DNA from: Pseudomonadota bacterium
Lineage (GTDB): Bacteria > Pseudomonadota > Alphaproteobacteria > Rhizobiales > Hyphomicrobiaceae
Assembly: GCA_023426855.1 (NCBI GenBank)
Contig: JAEZBU010000131.1
Span: 1-7,252, forward strand
DNA length: 7,252 nucleotides
Direction of reading: 5' to 3'
A model generated the notes under the pieces. It ran no database searches, had not been told where the DNA came from, and saw nothing but the letters and a program-made list of their open reading frames with translations. The translations under genes and the position numbers were made by a program. Below, in pieces: positions 1-5,846 of this stretch; the stretch's first letter is position 1, and the number at the start of each line of letters is the position of its first letter.

Positions 1-1227
1 ATGACCATCAAGGAGAGCTTCGACGTCATCGGCATGCCGACCACGTGGGGCGTCCCGGCGCTGAAGGATAACTTGCCGCCGCGCAACGCCATCGCTGTCG
101 ATCGCTTCCTCGACGCGGGCGCGATCCTGTTCGGCAAGACCAACGTGCCGCTGTATCTCGCCGATTGGCAGAGCTTCAATGCCATTTACGGGACGAGCAA
201 CAATCCGTGGGATGTCGCACTGTCGCCGGGCGGCTCGTCTGGTGGTTCTGCGGCAGCTTTGGCCGCGGGCCTGACGGGTTTAGAGGCCGGAAGCGATATC
301 GGCGCGTCGATCCGGAATCCGGCGCATTACTGCGGCGTGTTCGGTCACAAGCCGACCTGGGGCATCTGCCCGCCGCGCGGACAAGCGATGCCGGGCACGG
401 TCGCACAGACCGATATCTCCGTTATCGGACCGATGGCGCGCAGTGCGGAGGATCTCGATCTCGGACTGTCGATCATGGCAGGGCCGGACGACATCGACGG
501 GGCCGGCTGGCGGCTGGAGTTGCCACCACCACGACACAGCACGGCTGCCGATTTCAGGGTTGCGGTGACGCTGGACGACGCTTGCGCCGAAGTTGATAGC
601 GCGGTTCAGGAGCGGATCACGGCGGTGGCCGAGCATCTGGCAAAAGCCGGCGCGAAGGTCAGCTTCACGGCGCGTCCCGCCATCGATACAGCCGAGGCCA
701 ATCGCGTCTATATCGCACTGCTGCGCGGCGCGACGTCCGGCCGGCAGACCGATGAGATGCTGCAAATCAACCAGAAACTGGCGCGCGACCTCGCGCCGGA
801 TGACGACAGCTATCTCGCACGCATGACACGCGCCAACGTCATGCCGCACCGCGACTGGCTGAGATACAACAATATCCGACACCACATGCGGCTGGCGTGG
901 GCCGAGTTCTTCCGCGATTGGGACGTGCTGATCTGTCCGGCCGCTGCCAGCGCCGCGTTCCCGCATGATCACGCGGGCGAACGGTACGAGCGCATGATCA
1001 CGGTGAACGGCAAGCGCGTGCCGACCACCGATCAGTTGTTCTGGGCGGGCTATTCGGGCGTTGCCTATCTGCCGTCGACGGTGGCGCCAGCCGGCTTCAC
1101 GCCGGAGGGGCTGCCGGTGGGCGTACAGATCATCGGGCCGCAGTACGGTGACCGCACCACGATCGGATTGGCCCGGCTGCTGGAGCGGGACTTCCAAGCG
1201 TTCACGCCGCCACCTGGATTTGAATGA
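1..1227 (+). CDS. Amidase-signature family hydrolase, N-terminus missing at window edge
   Basis: This is an amidase-signature (AS) enzyme, which hydrolyses carboxylic amides with a Ser-cisSer-Lys triad, probably in the cytoplasm since no export signal is visible. All three catalytic residues can be placed, counting from the first codon: Lys4 in the IKES segment, cis-Ser79 in the glycine/serine loop GGSSGGS (77-83), and nucleophile Ser103 in DIGASIRNP. The spacings of 75 and 24 residues equal those of Lys142, Ser217 and Ser241 in fatty acid amide hydrolase, the reference member. Because the catalytic Lys is at residue 4, the ATG at base 1 is an internal Met, not the true start; about 70 to 80 residues lie upstream of the window. 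The rest is intact to the TGA at 1225-1227, with the usual C-terminal PVGVQIIGP segment. The substrate cannot be told from sequence; GatA is unlikely without gatB/gatC-type context. Confidence 0.93.
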   Translation: MTIKESFDVIGMPTTWGVPALKDNLPPRNAIAVDRFLDAGAILFGKTNVPLYLADWQSFNAIYGTSNNPWDVALSPGGSSGGSAAALAAGLTGLEAGSDIGASIRNPAHYCGVFGHKPTWGICPPRGQAMPGTVAQTDISVIGPMARSAEDLDLGLSIMAGPDDIDGAGWRLELPPPRHSTAADFRVAVTLDDACAEVDSAVQERITAVAEHLAKAGAKVSFTARPAIDTAEANRVYIALLRGATSGRQTDEMLQINQKLARDLAPDDDSYLARMTRANVMPHRDWLRYNNIRHHMRLAWAEFFRDWDVLICPAAASAAFPHDHAGERYERMITVNGKRVPTTDQLFWAGYSGVAYLPSTVAPAGFTPEGLPVGVQIIGPQYGDRTTIGLARLLERDFQAFTPPPGFE

Positions 1228-1247
1228 ACCGGGCTGCAACCAATCCG

Positions 1248-1261
1248 TTGATCAAGATCAG
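1248..1261 (+). promoter_or_regulatory. FNR/FixK/Anr-type binding site upstream of universal stress gene
   Basis: TTGAT, then four bases (CAAG), then ATCAG. This matches the FNR/FixK/Anr consensus TTGAT-N4-ATCAA at nine of ten specified positions. It lies in the gap between the amidase stop and the universal stress gene. A TATGGC element at 1283-1288 sits about where a -10 box would be if the site were centred near -40.5/-41.5, the classical activating position. FNR-family control of universal stress genes is known in other bacteria; binding here is inference. Confidence 0.5.
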
Positions 1262-1345
1262 GGTCGAATCCGACTGGGCTGATATGGCGTGATAGGGTGT
1301 GCGGGAATGCCGCCGACGTGGCGTCCGGCACTTGATCCGAAAGTC

Positions 1346-1376
1346 ATCGAGCGGTGATCCAGACGTAATCGAGCGG
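1346..1376 (+). repeat. Direct repeat of 9 bp with 22-bp period in the stress-gene leader
   Basis: ATCGAGCGG occurs at 1346-1354 and again at 1368-1376, so the copies are spaced about two helical turns apart. They sit just before the ribosome binding site of the universal stress gene. This could be a pair of protein-binding half-sites or chance; no known factor is recognised. Confidence 0.3.
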
Positions 1377-1386
1377 GTTCTAAACC

Positions 1387-1391
1387 AGGAG
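1387..1391 (+). promoter_or_regulatory. Ribosome binding site fixing the GTG start of the universal stress gene
   Basis: AGGAG lies nine bases before a GTG at 1401. It supports the GTG over the upstream in-frame ATG at 1299, whose extra 34 residues are arginine-rich and unlike the family's N-terminus. Confidence 0.75.
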
Positions 1392-1400
1392 ACGTTTCTC

Positions 1401-1838
1401 GTGTATCAGCACGTGTTGGTGCCAACCGACGGAACCGAGCTTTCCAAGCAGGCAATCGTGAAAGCGTTAGAGGTTGCCAGACAACTCGGAGCCCGCGCCA
1501 CTGTGCTGCGTGTTTCGGGCAAGCCGGTGAACCTGGTCGTGATGGGCCTGGATCTGACCGCACTGCCCGATGACATCCGCGCGCGCATCACGCAGGAGAT
1601 CGAGGATCATTTCTCCTGGGTCAAGGAGCAGGCCGTCAAGGCTGGTGTGGACTGCGAGACGGTGCGTGCGGAAGCAGAGCAGCCGTGGCGCGGCATCCTC
1701 GACACGGCCAAGGAGCGCGGCTGCGACCTCATCGCCATGGCGTCTCATGGACGCTCCGGCATTTCTGCGAAGCTGATCGGAAGCGAGACGCAGAAAGTCC
1801 TGGTGCACAGCGAAATACCGGTGCTCGTGCTGCGTTAA
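1401..1838 (+). CDS. Universal stress protein, single UspA domain
   Basis: A 145-residue single-domain universal stress protein, the usual size of this cytoplasmic nucleotide-binding family, which is associated with growth arrest, oxygen limitation and other stresses. The fold landmarks are present: a first beta strand with the conserved Asp (YQHVLVPTDGT, Asp10), a long helix, and the C-terminal ATP-binding loop A-SH-G-N9-GS within MASHGRSGISAKLIGS, where Ala replaces the first Gly of the G-x2-G-x9-G(S/T) motif. The chain ends in the canonical strand IPVLVLR. The GTG at 1401 is chosen because AGGAG stands nine bases upstream and the domain starts immediately. It has its own 173-base upstream region with an FNR/FixK-like box, so it is probably transcribed alone and possibly induced at low oxygen. 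ATP-binding is expected from the motif but not proven. Confidence 0.92.
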   Translation: MYQHVLVPTDGTELSKQAIVKALEVARQLGARATVLRVSGKPVNLVVMGLDLTALPDDIRARITQEIEDHFSWVKEQAVKAGVDCETVRAEAEQPWRGILDTAKERGCDLIAMASHGRSGISAKLIGSETQKVLVHSEIPVLVLR

Positions 1839-1864
1839 CCGAAGCGGCTTTTCCGAGGCGGGGA

Positions 1865-1878
1865 GTCACCTAGGTAAC
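1865..1878. repeat. Imperfect 14-bp palindrome around CCTAGG
   Basis: GTCACCTAGGTAAC pairs six of seven positions about its centre. It starts 27 bases after the stress-gene stop and about 190 bases before the hydrolase start. CTAG is rare in many bacterial genomes, so a retained palindrome could be an operator, but no regulator is identified. Confidence 0.25.
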
Positions 1879-1988
1879 AGCCAGTGGCTCGACAAAAGTC
1901 GTAAAAGACTATTTCATTCTGAGCAGGGGATGGGGCCCCGACCCAAATACGAGAATAAGAGTGGTGCGGTCGGGCGGAAATCAGCCGG

Positions 1989-2018
1989 TTGAACGCAAAA
2001 GCGAGCGCCGGAGATAGT
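1989..2018 (+). promoter_or_regulatory. Possible sigma70-type promoter of the MBL-fold hydrolase gene
   Basis: TTGAAC (1989-1994) and GATAGT (2013-2018) are separated by 18 bases, each matching four of six consensus positions. It would start transcription near 2025, giving a leader of about 43 bases. The match is weak and alphaproteobacterial promoters diverge from the consensus, so this is tentative. Confidence 0.25.
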
Positions 2019-2022
2019 CGGT

Positions 2023-2053
2023 GTCGGGGCATGCCCGCAAAGCATGCCGCGAC
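2023..2053 (+). promoter_or_regulatory. Stem-loop in the leader of the MBL-fold hydrolase gene
   Basis: GGCATGC (2028-2034) pairs with GCATGCC (2042-2048) across a 7-base loop. Below one G-G mismatch, four more pairs (2023-2026 with 2050-2053) extend the stem to eleven pairs. It ends four bases before the ribosome binding site at 2057 and could influence translation or mRNA stability. Confidence 0.4.
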
Positions 2054-2056
2054 GTG

Positions 2057-2063
2057 GGTGATC
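2057..2063 (+). promoter_or_regulatory. Extended Shine-Dalgarno supporting the GTG start at 2068
   Basis: GGTGATC is an exact complement of GATCACC near the 3' end of 16S rRNA, and lies four bases before GTG 2068. The usual AGGAGG core is not complete, but the extended complementarity and correct placement favour this start. An in-frame stop at 2059-2061 excludes longer versions. Confidence 0.55.
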
Positions 2064-2067
2064 AGAC

Positions 2068-2958
2068 GTGGCACAAAGCTTCTTGAAGTCCCTTTTGGGC
2101 CGTGGCGGTCCGCAGATTGGATTGGCGGCAACGGCGAGCGCTGCAACCGCTCAACAAACGCCGCCGCTGCGCCCTGCTGAAACGGCGACGTGGCAGCTCA
2201 CGGTGGTGGGTTGCGGCGACGCTTTCGGGTCCGGTGGACGGCTCCAGACCAGTTTTCATCTCGAAACGCCGCGCGGTCATGTTCTGCTGGATTGCGGCGC
2301 GACGACCATGGTCGGGATTAATCGCCTCGGCATCGATCCCAATGCTGTCGGCACCATTCTGATTACGCACCTTCATGGAGATCACTTCGGCGGGCTGGTG
2401 TGGTGGCTAATGCATGCCAATTACGTCAGCAACCGCAGCGCTCCGCTGATCATCGCCGGTCCGGCGGGATTGCGTGATCGGTTGCATGCGGCGTCGGAAG
2501 CTCTGTTCCCCGGAATGGCGGCCACGAAGTATCGCTTCCCGCTGGAGTTTCGGGAATTCGCCAGCCAAGTGCCGATGGATCTCGGCGGGGCGCGTGTCAC
2601 GCCTTATCAGGTCAATCACCCGTCCGGCGCGCAGGCTTTTGCCGTTCGGGTCGATGGCCAGGGGCGCAGCCTCGGATTTTCTGGTGATACCGAGTGGGTC
2701 GACAATCTGGTGCCGTGCGCCCGTGGCGCCGACCTGATGATCATGGACTGCTTCGGTTACGACGCCGACATCGGTTTCCACATGAGCTGGAAAACGATCG
2801 CGTCACATCTGCCCGAACTGGCGGCGCGGCACATCCTGCTGACGCACATGGGACCCGAGATGCTCTCGCGGGCAGGCGAGATCAGCGATCCCAACATCCT
2901 GGCTGCTACCGATGGCCTGGTGCTGCGCCTTGCCCATAACGGCGTCGCCCGCGCGTGA
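2068..2958 (+). CDS. Metallo-beta-lactamase-fold hydrolase (RNase Z-like subgroup)
   Basis: A 296-residue metallo-beta-lactamase-fold hydrolase. The zinc-binding set is complete: HLHGDH at 101-106, His184 in VNHPSG, Asp207 in GFSGDT, and His260 in LLTHMG. The order, and the SGDT motif, place it with the RNase Z/arylsulfatase-like branch (Lactamase_B_2 type) rather than true beta-lactamases. The HEAT-type box of RNase Z is replaced by DCFGY (228-232), so I do not call it tRNase Z. The first 41 residues are Ala/Pro/Gln-rich, are not a clear signal peptide, and precede the fold, which begins at WQLTVVGCGDAF. The GTG start is chosen because a stop lies just upstream and GGTGATC is properly placed. 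The gene has its own upstream region and ends convergently with the next gene. The substrate is unknown. Confidence 0.85.
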   Translation: MAQSFLKSLLGRGGPQIGLAATASAATAQQTPPLRPAETATWQLTVVGCGDAFGSGGRLQTSFHLETPRGHVLLDCGATTMVGINRLGIDPNAVGTILITHLHGDHFGGLVWWLMHANYVSNRSAPLIIAGPAGLRDRLHAASEALFPGMAATKYRFPLEFREFASQVPMDLGGARVTPYQVNHPSGAQAFAVRVDGQGRSLGFSGDTEWVDNLVPCARGADLMIMDCFGYDADIGFHMSWKTIASHLPELAARHILLTHMGPEMLSRAGEISDPNILAATDGLVLRLAHNGVARA

Positions 2959-3007
2959 GCGGCGCATTCCTGCCGCCCCTACCTGACGTTCCTCGCGGCC
3001 CTTGACC

Positions 3008-3931
3008 TCAGGCCGGTGGCTGCTGCACCGGCGGCCGTGACGCATGCTCGCGATGCACCAGGTATATGCCGGATGCGACGATGATTGCGGAGCCGAGGAT
3101 GGTCCAGCGATCGGGAAGGTCGCCGAACATGATGAAGCCGAACGCGGTGACGGAGACGAGCTGCACGTAAAGAAACGGCGCCAGGACTGCGGTTGCCGCC
3201 ATGCGGTGGGCGACGATGAAAAGATAGTGTCCCACCGCTGCCGAAATCCCCATCGAGCACAGCGCGATCCAGGCCCACACACCGTCCGGCGACACCCAAT
3301 CCATGAGGGCGAACGGCGCCACGACGACTGCGCCGAGCATCATCGAATAGAACAGCGTGCTTTCCGAAGAGTCGTGTGCGCCCAGGTAACGGGTCAGTAG
3401 GATCAGGCCCGAATAGGACAGCATGCAGCCGAGCGACAGGATGAAGGCGGGGTGGAACTCCGCAAAGCCAGGCCTGATTGCGATCAGGATGCCGCTGAAG
3501 CCAATCATGATGGCGATCAGGCGGCGCCAGCCAACCCATTCACCGAGAAACGGTCCGGCCAGAAGGGCGACGACGAGCGGGGACAGGAACAGGATCGTGG
3601 TGGTCTGGTCGAGGCGCAGATAGCGCAGCGCCACCATATTGAACGCGGTTGCCGATAGCATCAGCAGTCCGCGCGCCAGTTGGTGACCCAAGCGCTGCGT
3701 CTTGATCATCCGCGGAACTCTGATGGCGCCGACGACCGCGATCACCACGACGATCTGGCTCAGGAAGCGCAACCAGACAACCTGAGGAACCGGCAATTGC
3801 TCCACCGAAACCAAGTACTTGGCCGTGCCATCGAGTAACGCGAAACACGTAACCGCGATGATCGTGAGAACAATCGCCTTGATGCGATTGGTCGCCTGAG
3901 GTTCAGCCTCGGGAATATTTGCTTTTTGCAT
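3008..3931 (-). CDS. EamA/DMT-family transporter, first copy
   Basis: A 307-residue inner-membrane permease of the drug/metabolite transporter superfamily with two EamA repeats, about residues 17-152 and 162-294, and around ten predicted membrane segments. Family features visible: VVWLRFLSQ in segment 2, LFLSPLVVALLAGPFLGE at the end of the first repeat, GFSGILIAIRPG closing it, GHYLFIVAHRMAATAVLAPFLYVQL in the second, and GIYLVHRE at the end. Members export or import amino acids, nucleosides, metabolites or drugs; the substrate is not readable. It starts at ATG 3929-3931, with only a weak GGATGG before it on the coding strand. It diverges from a related EamA gene at 4204 and converges on the MBL-fold gene with 49 bases between stop codons. 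The C-terminal tail is Pro/Gln-rich. Confidence 0.9.
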   Translation of the reverse strand: MQKANIPEAEPQATNRIKAIVLTIIAVTCFALLDGTAKYLVSVEQLPVPQVVWLRFLSQIVVVIAVVGAIRVPRMIKTQRLGHQLARGLLMLSATAFNMVALRYLRLDQTTTILFLSPLVVALLAGPFLGEWVGWRRLIAIMIGFSGILIAIRPGFAEFHPAFILSLGCMLSYSGLILLTRYLGAHDSSESTLFYSMMLGAVVVAPFALMDWVSPDGVWAWIALCSMGISAAVGHYLFIVAHRMAATAVLAPFLYVQLVSVTAFGFIMFGDLPDRWTILGSAIIVASGIYLVHREHASRPPVQQPPA

Positions 3932-4112
3932 TCACCATCCGACCGCGAGAGGCGCGGCATCTCCCTGGCTCATGTAACCCATTCCGCCAAGAAATTTGAC
4001 GTCCTTTTTTGCGGTGCGGCTCTGCACAGACGTCGGGGCGGCTTCCGGGTTGCTGATGGGTTATGCGTCAAACAGTCCAAAAACGCGGCAGACCACCGAT
4101 AGCTGCATGGCT

Positions 4113-4135
4113 TGCCATTGACCCCCCGGTCGGCA
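4113..4135 (+). promoter_or_regulatory. Possible bulged stem-loop in the leader of the second EamA gene
   Basis: TGCC (4113-4116) pairs with GGCA (4132-4135), and GACC (4120-4123) with GGTC (4128-4131), around a CCCC loop with a 3-base bulge on the 5' side. It lies about 70 bases before the chosen ATG. It overlaps a TTGACC that could serve as a -35 box, so it could equally be DNA-level signal or chance. Confidence 0.2.
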
Positions 4136-4203
4136 CCCTTCAAGACTTAGGACTTGTACGTTGCCTGCCAGCCCGTCCGCCATCCCAAGATTGTCACCAA
4201 ATC

Positions 4204-5115
4204 ATGACGCCAGCCGCTACTCAGGTTCTGACGCATCGACCCTTGGTCGGCATTCTTTACATGTGCATGGCGAGCACGCTGTTTCCCATCATGAATGGAC
4301 TGGTGCAGGTCTTGAGCGCACGCTATAGCGCGGAACAGATCGTATGGGCGCGCACGGCCGGTCATCTCGTCTTCGTGCTGGCGATGTTCGCGCCGCAGTT
4401 CGGCTGGCGCATTCTCGTCACGACGCAGCTCAAGTCGCAGATCGTGCGATCGATCCTGTTGCTGATGGCGACGCTGATGTTCTTTATCGGTGTGCCGCAT
4501 CTGCAGTTGGCGCAGGCGGCGTCGATCAGTTTCCTCGCGCCGTTCGTCGTGGTGGTTCTGGCCTGGCCGATCCTGGGGGAGCGTATTTCGCTGCCGCGCC
4601 TGCTGTCGGTTCTTGTCGCGTTCGCGGGCGTGTTGATCGTCATCCGGCCTGGCAGTGATGTCTTCCATTGGGCCTCACTGCTCATCCTCGGCAATGCGAC
4701 GTGCTACGCGCTCTATCAGATCTTCACGCGCCGCGTTGCCGGACACGATCGGCCGGAAACCTCGGTGATTTACAGTGCGCTGGTCGGAACCATCGTGATG
4801 TCGGCTGTGGTCGGATTTACGTGGCGGCCGGTCGACACGTGGATGGACCTGGGCTTGATGTGCGCGCTGGGCGTTCTCGGCGCGCTCGGCCACTATTGCG
4901 TGGCCAAGGCCATGACCTTTGCGCCGGCAAACGTGGTTGCCCCGTTTATGTACTGGCAGATGGTCGGATCGGTAATCCTGGGCTATCTGCTGTGGGGCAC
5001 CATGCCTGACTGGGGCACTTGGCTTGGCGCGACCATCATCATCAGCGCCGGGCTCTATATCGGCTGGCGGGAAACGCAGGAGCGCCGCGAGCCGGTCCCG
5101 GCCGCCCGATCCTGA
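4204..5115 (+). CDS. EamA/DMT-family transporter, second copy
   Basis: A 303-residue inner-membrane permease with two EamA repeats (about residues 14-149 and 156-288). It aligns with the divergent neighbour along its length: QIVWAR against QVVWLR, SFLAPFVVVVLAWPILGE against LFLSPLVVALLAGPFLGE, AGVLIVIRPG against SGILIAIRPG, then GHY, VVAPFMYWQMV against VLAPFLYVQLV, and GLYIGWRE against GIYLVHRE. The reading frame is open back to an ATG at 4063, but the extra 47 residues are polar, Pro/Arg-rich and unlike the family. Starting at ATG 4204 gives a length close to the paralogue and puts the first membrane segment at PLVGILYMCMASTLFPIM. No good ribosome binding site stands before 4204, so the start is less certain than the gene. 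Substrate unknown; the short C-terminal tail is charged. Confidence 0.9.
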   Translation: MTPAATQVLTHRPLVGILYMCMASTLFPIMNGLVQVLSARYSAEQIVWARTAGHLVFVLAMFAPQFGWRILVTTQLKSQIVRSILLLMATLMFFIGVPHLQLAQAASISFLAPFVVVVLAWPILGERISLPRLLSVLVAFAGVLIVIRPGSDVFHWASLLILGNATCYALYQIFTRRVAGHDRPETSVIYSALVGTIVMSAVVGFTWRPVDTWMDLGLMCALGVLGALGHYCVAKAMTFAPANVVAPFMYWQMVGSVILGYLLWGTMPDWGTWLGATIIISAGLYIGWRETQERREPVPAARS

Positions 5116-5195
5116 TTGGTGGTGGCGGAACGCCCAGCTTACTGACGCGTTGAAAGCTACGTTTCTGCTCACGCTTCAGATGCGGGTAGCCCCTT

Positions 5196-5705
5196 ATGGC
5201 CAGCAATGGCGTCTTCACCGTGCTTCCGGAATGGGCCGTAGTCACACGGCTGCTTGCGGCTCTGCTGCTGGGCGGTCTGATCGGCCTGGATCGCGAGTTC
5301 AAGCGCCGCCCGGCCGGCTTGCGCACGCATATGCTGGTCTCGCTCGCCGCCGCATTGTTCACGATCATCACGATTGAACTGCATCTGGATGCGCTGAGTA
5401 ACGCCGGTTCGCGCAACGTAACCGCGGATCCCATCCGCATCATCGAAGCGGTTACTGCCGGCGTCGCGTTCATCGCGGCTGGCACCATCATTCAATCCAG
5501 AGGCGATGTGAAAGGTGTTACCACCGGCACCGCGATCTGGTTGGCGGGTGCTATCGGCGTTGCATGTGGCATCGGCTACTATTTCATCGCAGCCGCCACG
5601 ACCGTGCTCGCGCTGGCTGTCCTGTTCCTTTTGGGATGGGTCGAAACCCGATGGTTCGGCGATTCAGAGGACGAAAAGAGCCAGAACGCCCGGCCGACTG
5701 ATTGA
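5196..5705 (+). CDS. MgtC/SapB-family inner-membrane protein
   Basis: A 169-residue membrane protein with the MgtC/SapB N-terminal hydrophobic domain and about four or five membrane segments. Diagnostic motifs: GLDRE (30-34), AGLRTHMLV (40-48), DPIRI (78-82), GVAFIAAG (89-96, corresponding to the family's GxxFLGAG) and GVTTGTAIW (107-115). The soluble ACT-like C-terminal domain of Salmonella MgtC is absent; instead there is an acidic tail after residue 150. MgtC itself affects magnesium-limited growth, virulence and F-type ATPase activity, but most short homologues have no proven role, so magnesium transport should not be assumed. ATG 5196 is taken as start with only a weak GGGTAG upstream. 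It follows the EamA gene by 80 bases, so co-transcription is possible but not shown. Confidence 0.88.
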   Translation: MASNGVFTVLPEWAVVTRLLAALLLGGLIGLDREFKRRPAGLRTHMLVSLAAALFTIITIELHLDALSNAGSRNVTADPIRIIEAVTAGVAFIAAGTIIQSRGDVKGVTTGTAIWLAGAIGVACGIGYYFIAAATTVLALAVLFLLGWVETRWFGDSEDEKSQNARPTD

Positions 5706-5714
5706 CCTGCCGTG

Positions 5715-5734
5715 CTGCGATCGCTGCATCGCAG
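5715..5734 (+). terminator. Hairpin after the MgtC-like gene, possible terminator
   Basis: CTGCGAT (5715-5721) pairs perfectly with ATCGCAG (5728-5734) across six bases, ten bases after the stop codon. A TTTTT run is present at 5747-5751, twelve bases too far downstream for a textbook intrinsic terminator. It may end the mRNA or protect its 3' end. Confidence 0.4.
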
Positions 5735-5786
5735 GATGGGCGCCGATTTTTCTCACTCTTTCCCGCACGCAAGGGGACGGTGTAGA

Positions 5787-5812
5787 CAGGCGGAGTTGCT
5801 TCGCCTGAAGCA
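5787..5812 (+). promoter_or_regulatory. Two overlapping, mutually exclusive stem-loops before the DUF2938 gene
   Basis: One hairpin pairs CAGGCGGAG (5787-5795) with CTTCGCCTG (5799-5807), nine pairs including one G-T, around a TTG loop. The other pairs TGCTTC (5797-5802) with GAAGCA (5807-5812) around GCCT. They share bases 5797-5807, so only one can form. They end 22 bases before the ribosome binding site of DUF2938. A switch is speculative. Confidence 0.3.
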
Positions 5813-5834
5813 GCTCACATTATGATTGCGGTCC

Positions 5835-5840
5835 GGGGGA
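5835..5840 (+). promoter_or_regulatory. Ribosome binding site of the DUF2938 gene
   Basis: GGGGGA lies six bases before ATG 5847 and supports that start, which also begins exactly at the first residues expected of the family. Confidence 0.6.
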
Positions 5841-5846
5841 ATCTGA

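Noticed and set aside
1..3. ATG at the first base as the amidase start
   Set aside because: The catalytic Lys is at residue 4 from this ATG, whereas about 70 to 80 residues normally precede it; the gene continues to the left of the window.
280..1239. Long open frame of 319 codons on the minus strand, opposite the amidase
   Set aside because: It lies wholly over a clear amidase with all catalytic residues; its translation is Arg/His-rich without family features, as expected of antisense frames in GC-rich genes.
1299..1400. Longer universal stress protein beginning at ATG 1299
   Set aside because: The additional 34 residues are unlike the family and include basic low-complexity sequence, while GTG 1401 has AGGAG at the right distance and starts the domain directly.
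1890..1910. Small CGAC/GTCG and AGTC/GACT inverted repeats after the stress gene as a terminator
   Set aside because: Stems of four pairs with no T run; not above chance.
2959..2976. GCGGC/GCCGC hairpin between the convergent MBL and EamA genes as a terminator
   Set aside because: Only five pairs with an eight-base loop and no T tract on either strand; such pairs are common in GC-rich DNA.
4147..4668. Open frame of 173 codons on the minus strand under the second EamA gene
   Set aside because: It is the antisense of well-conserved transporter sequence and its product is an Arg/His/Gln-rich string without recognisable fold.
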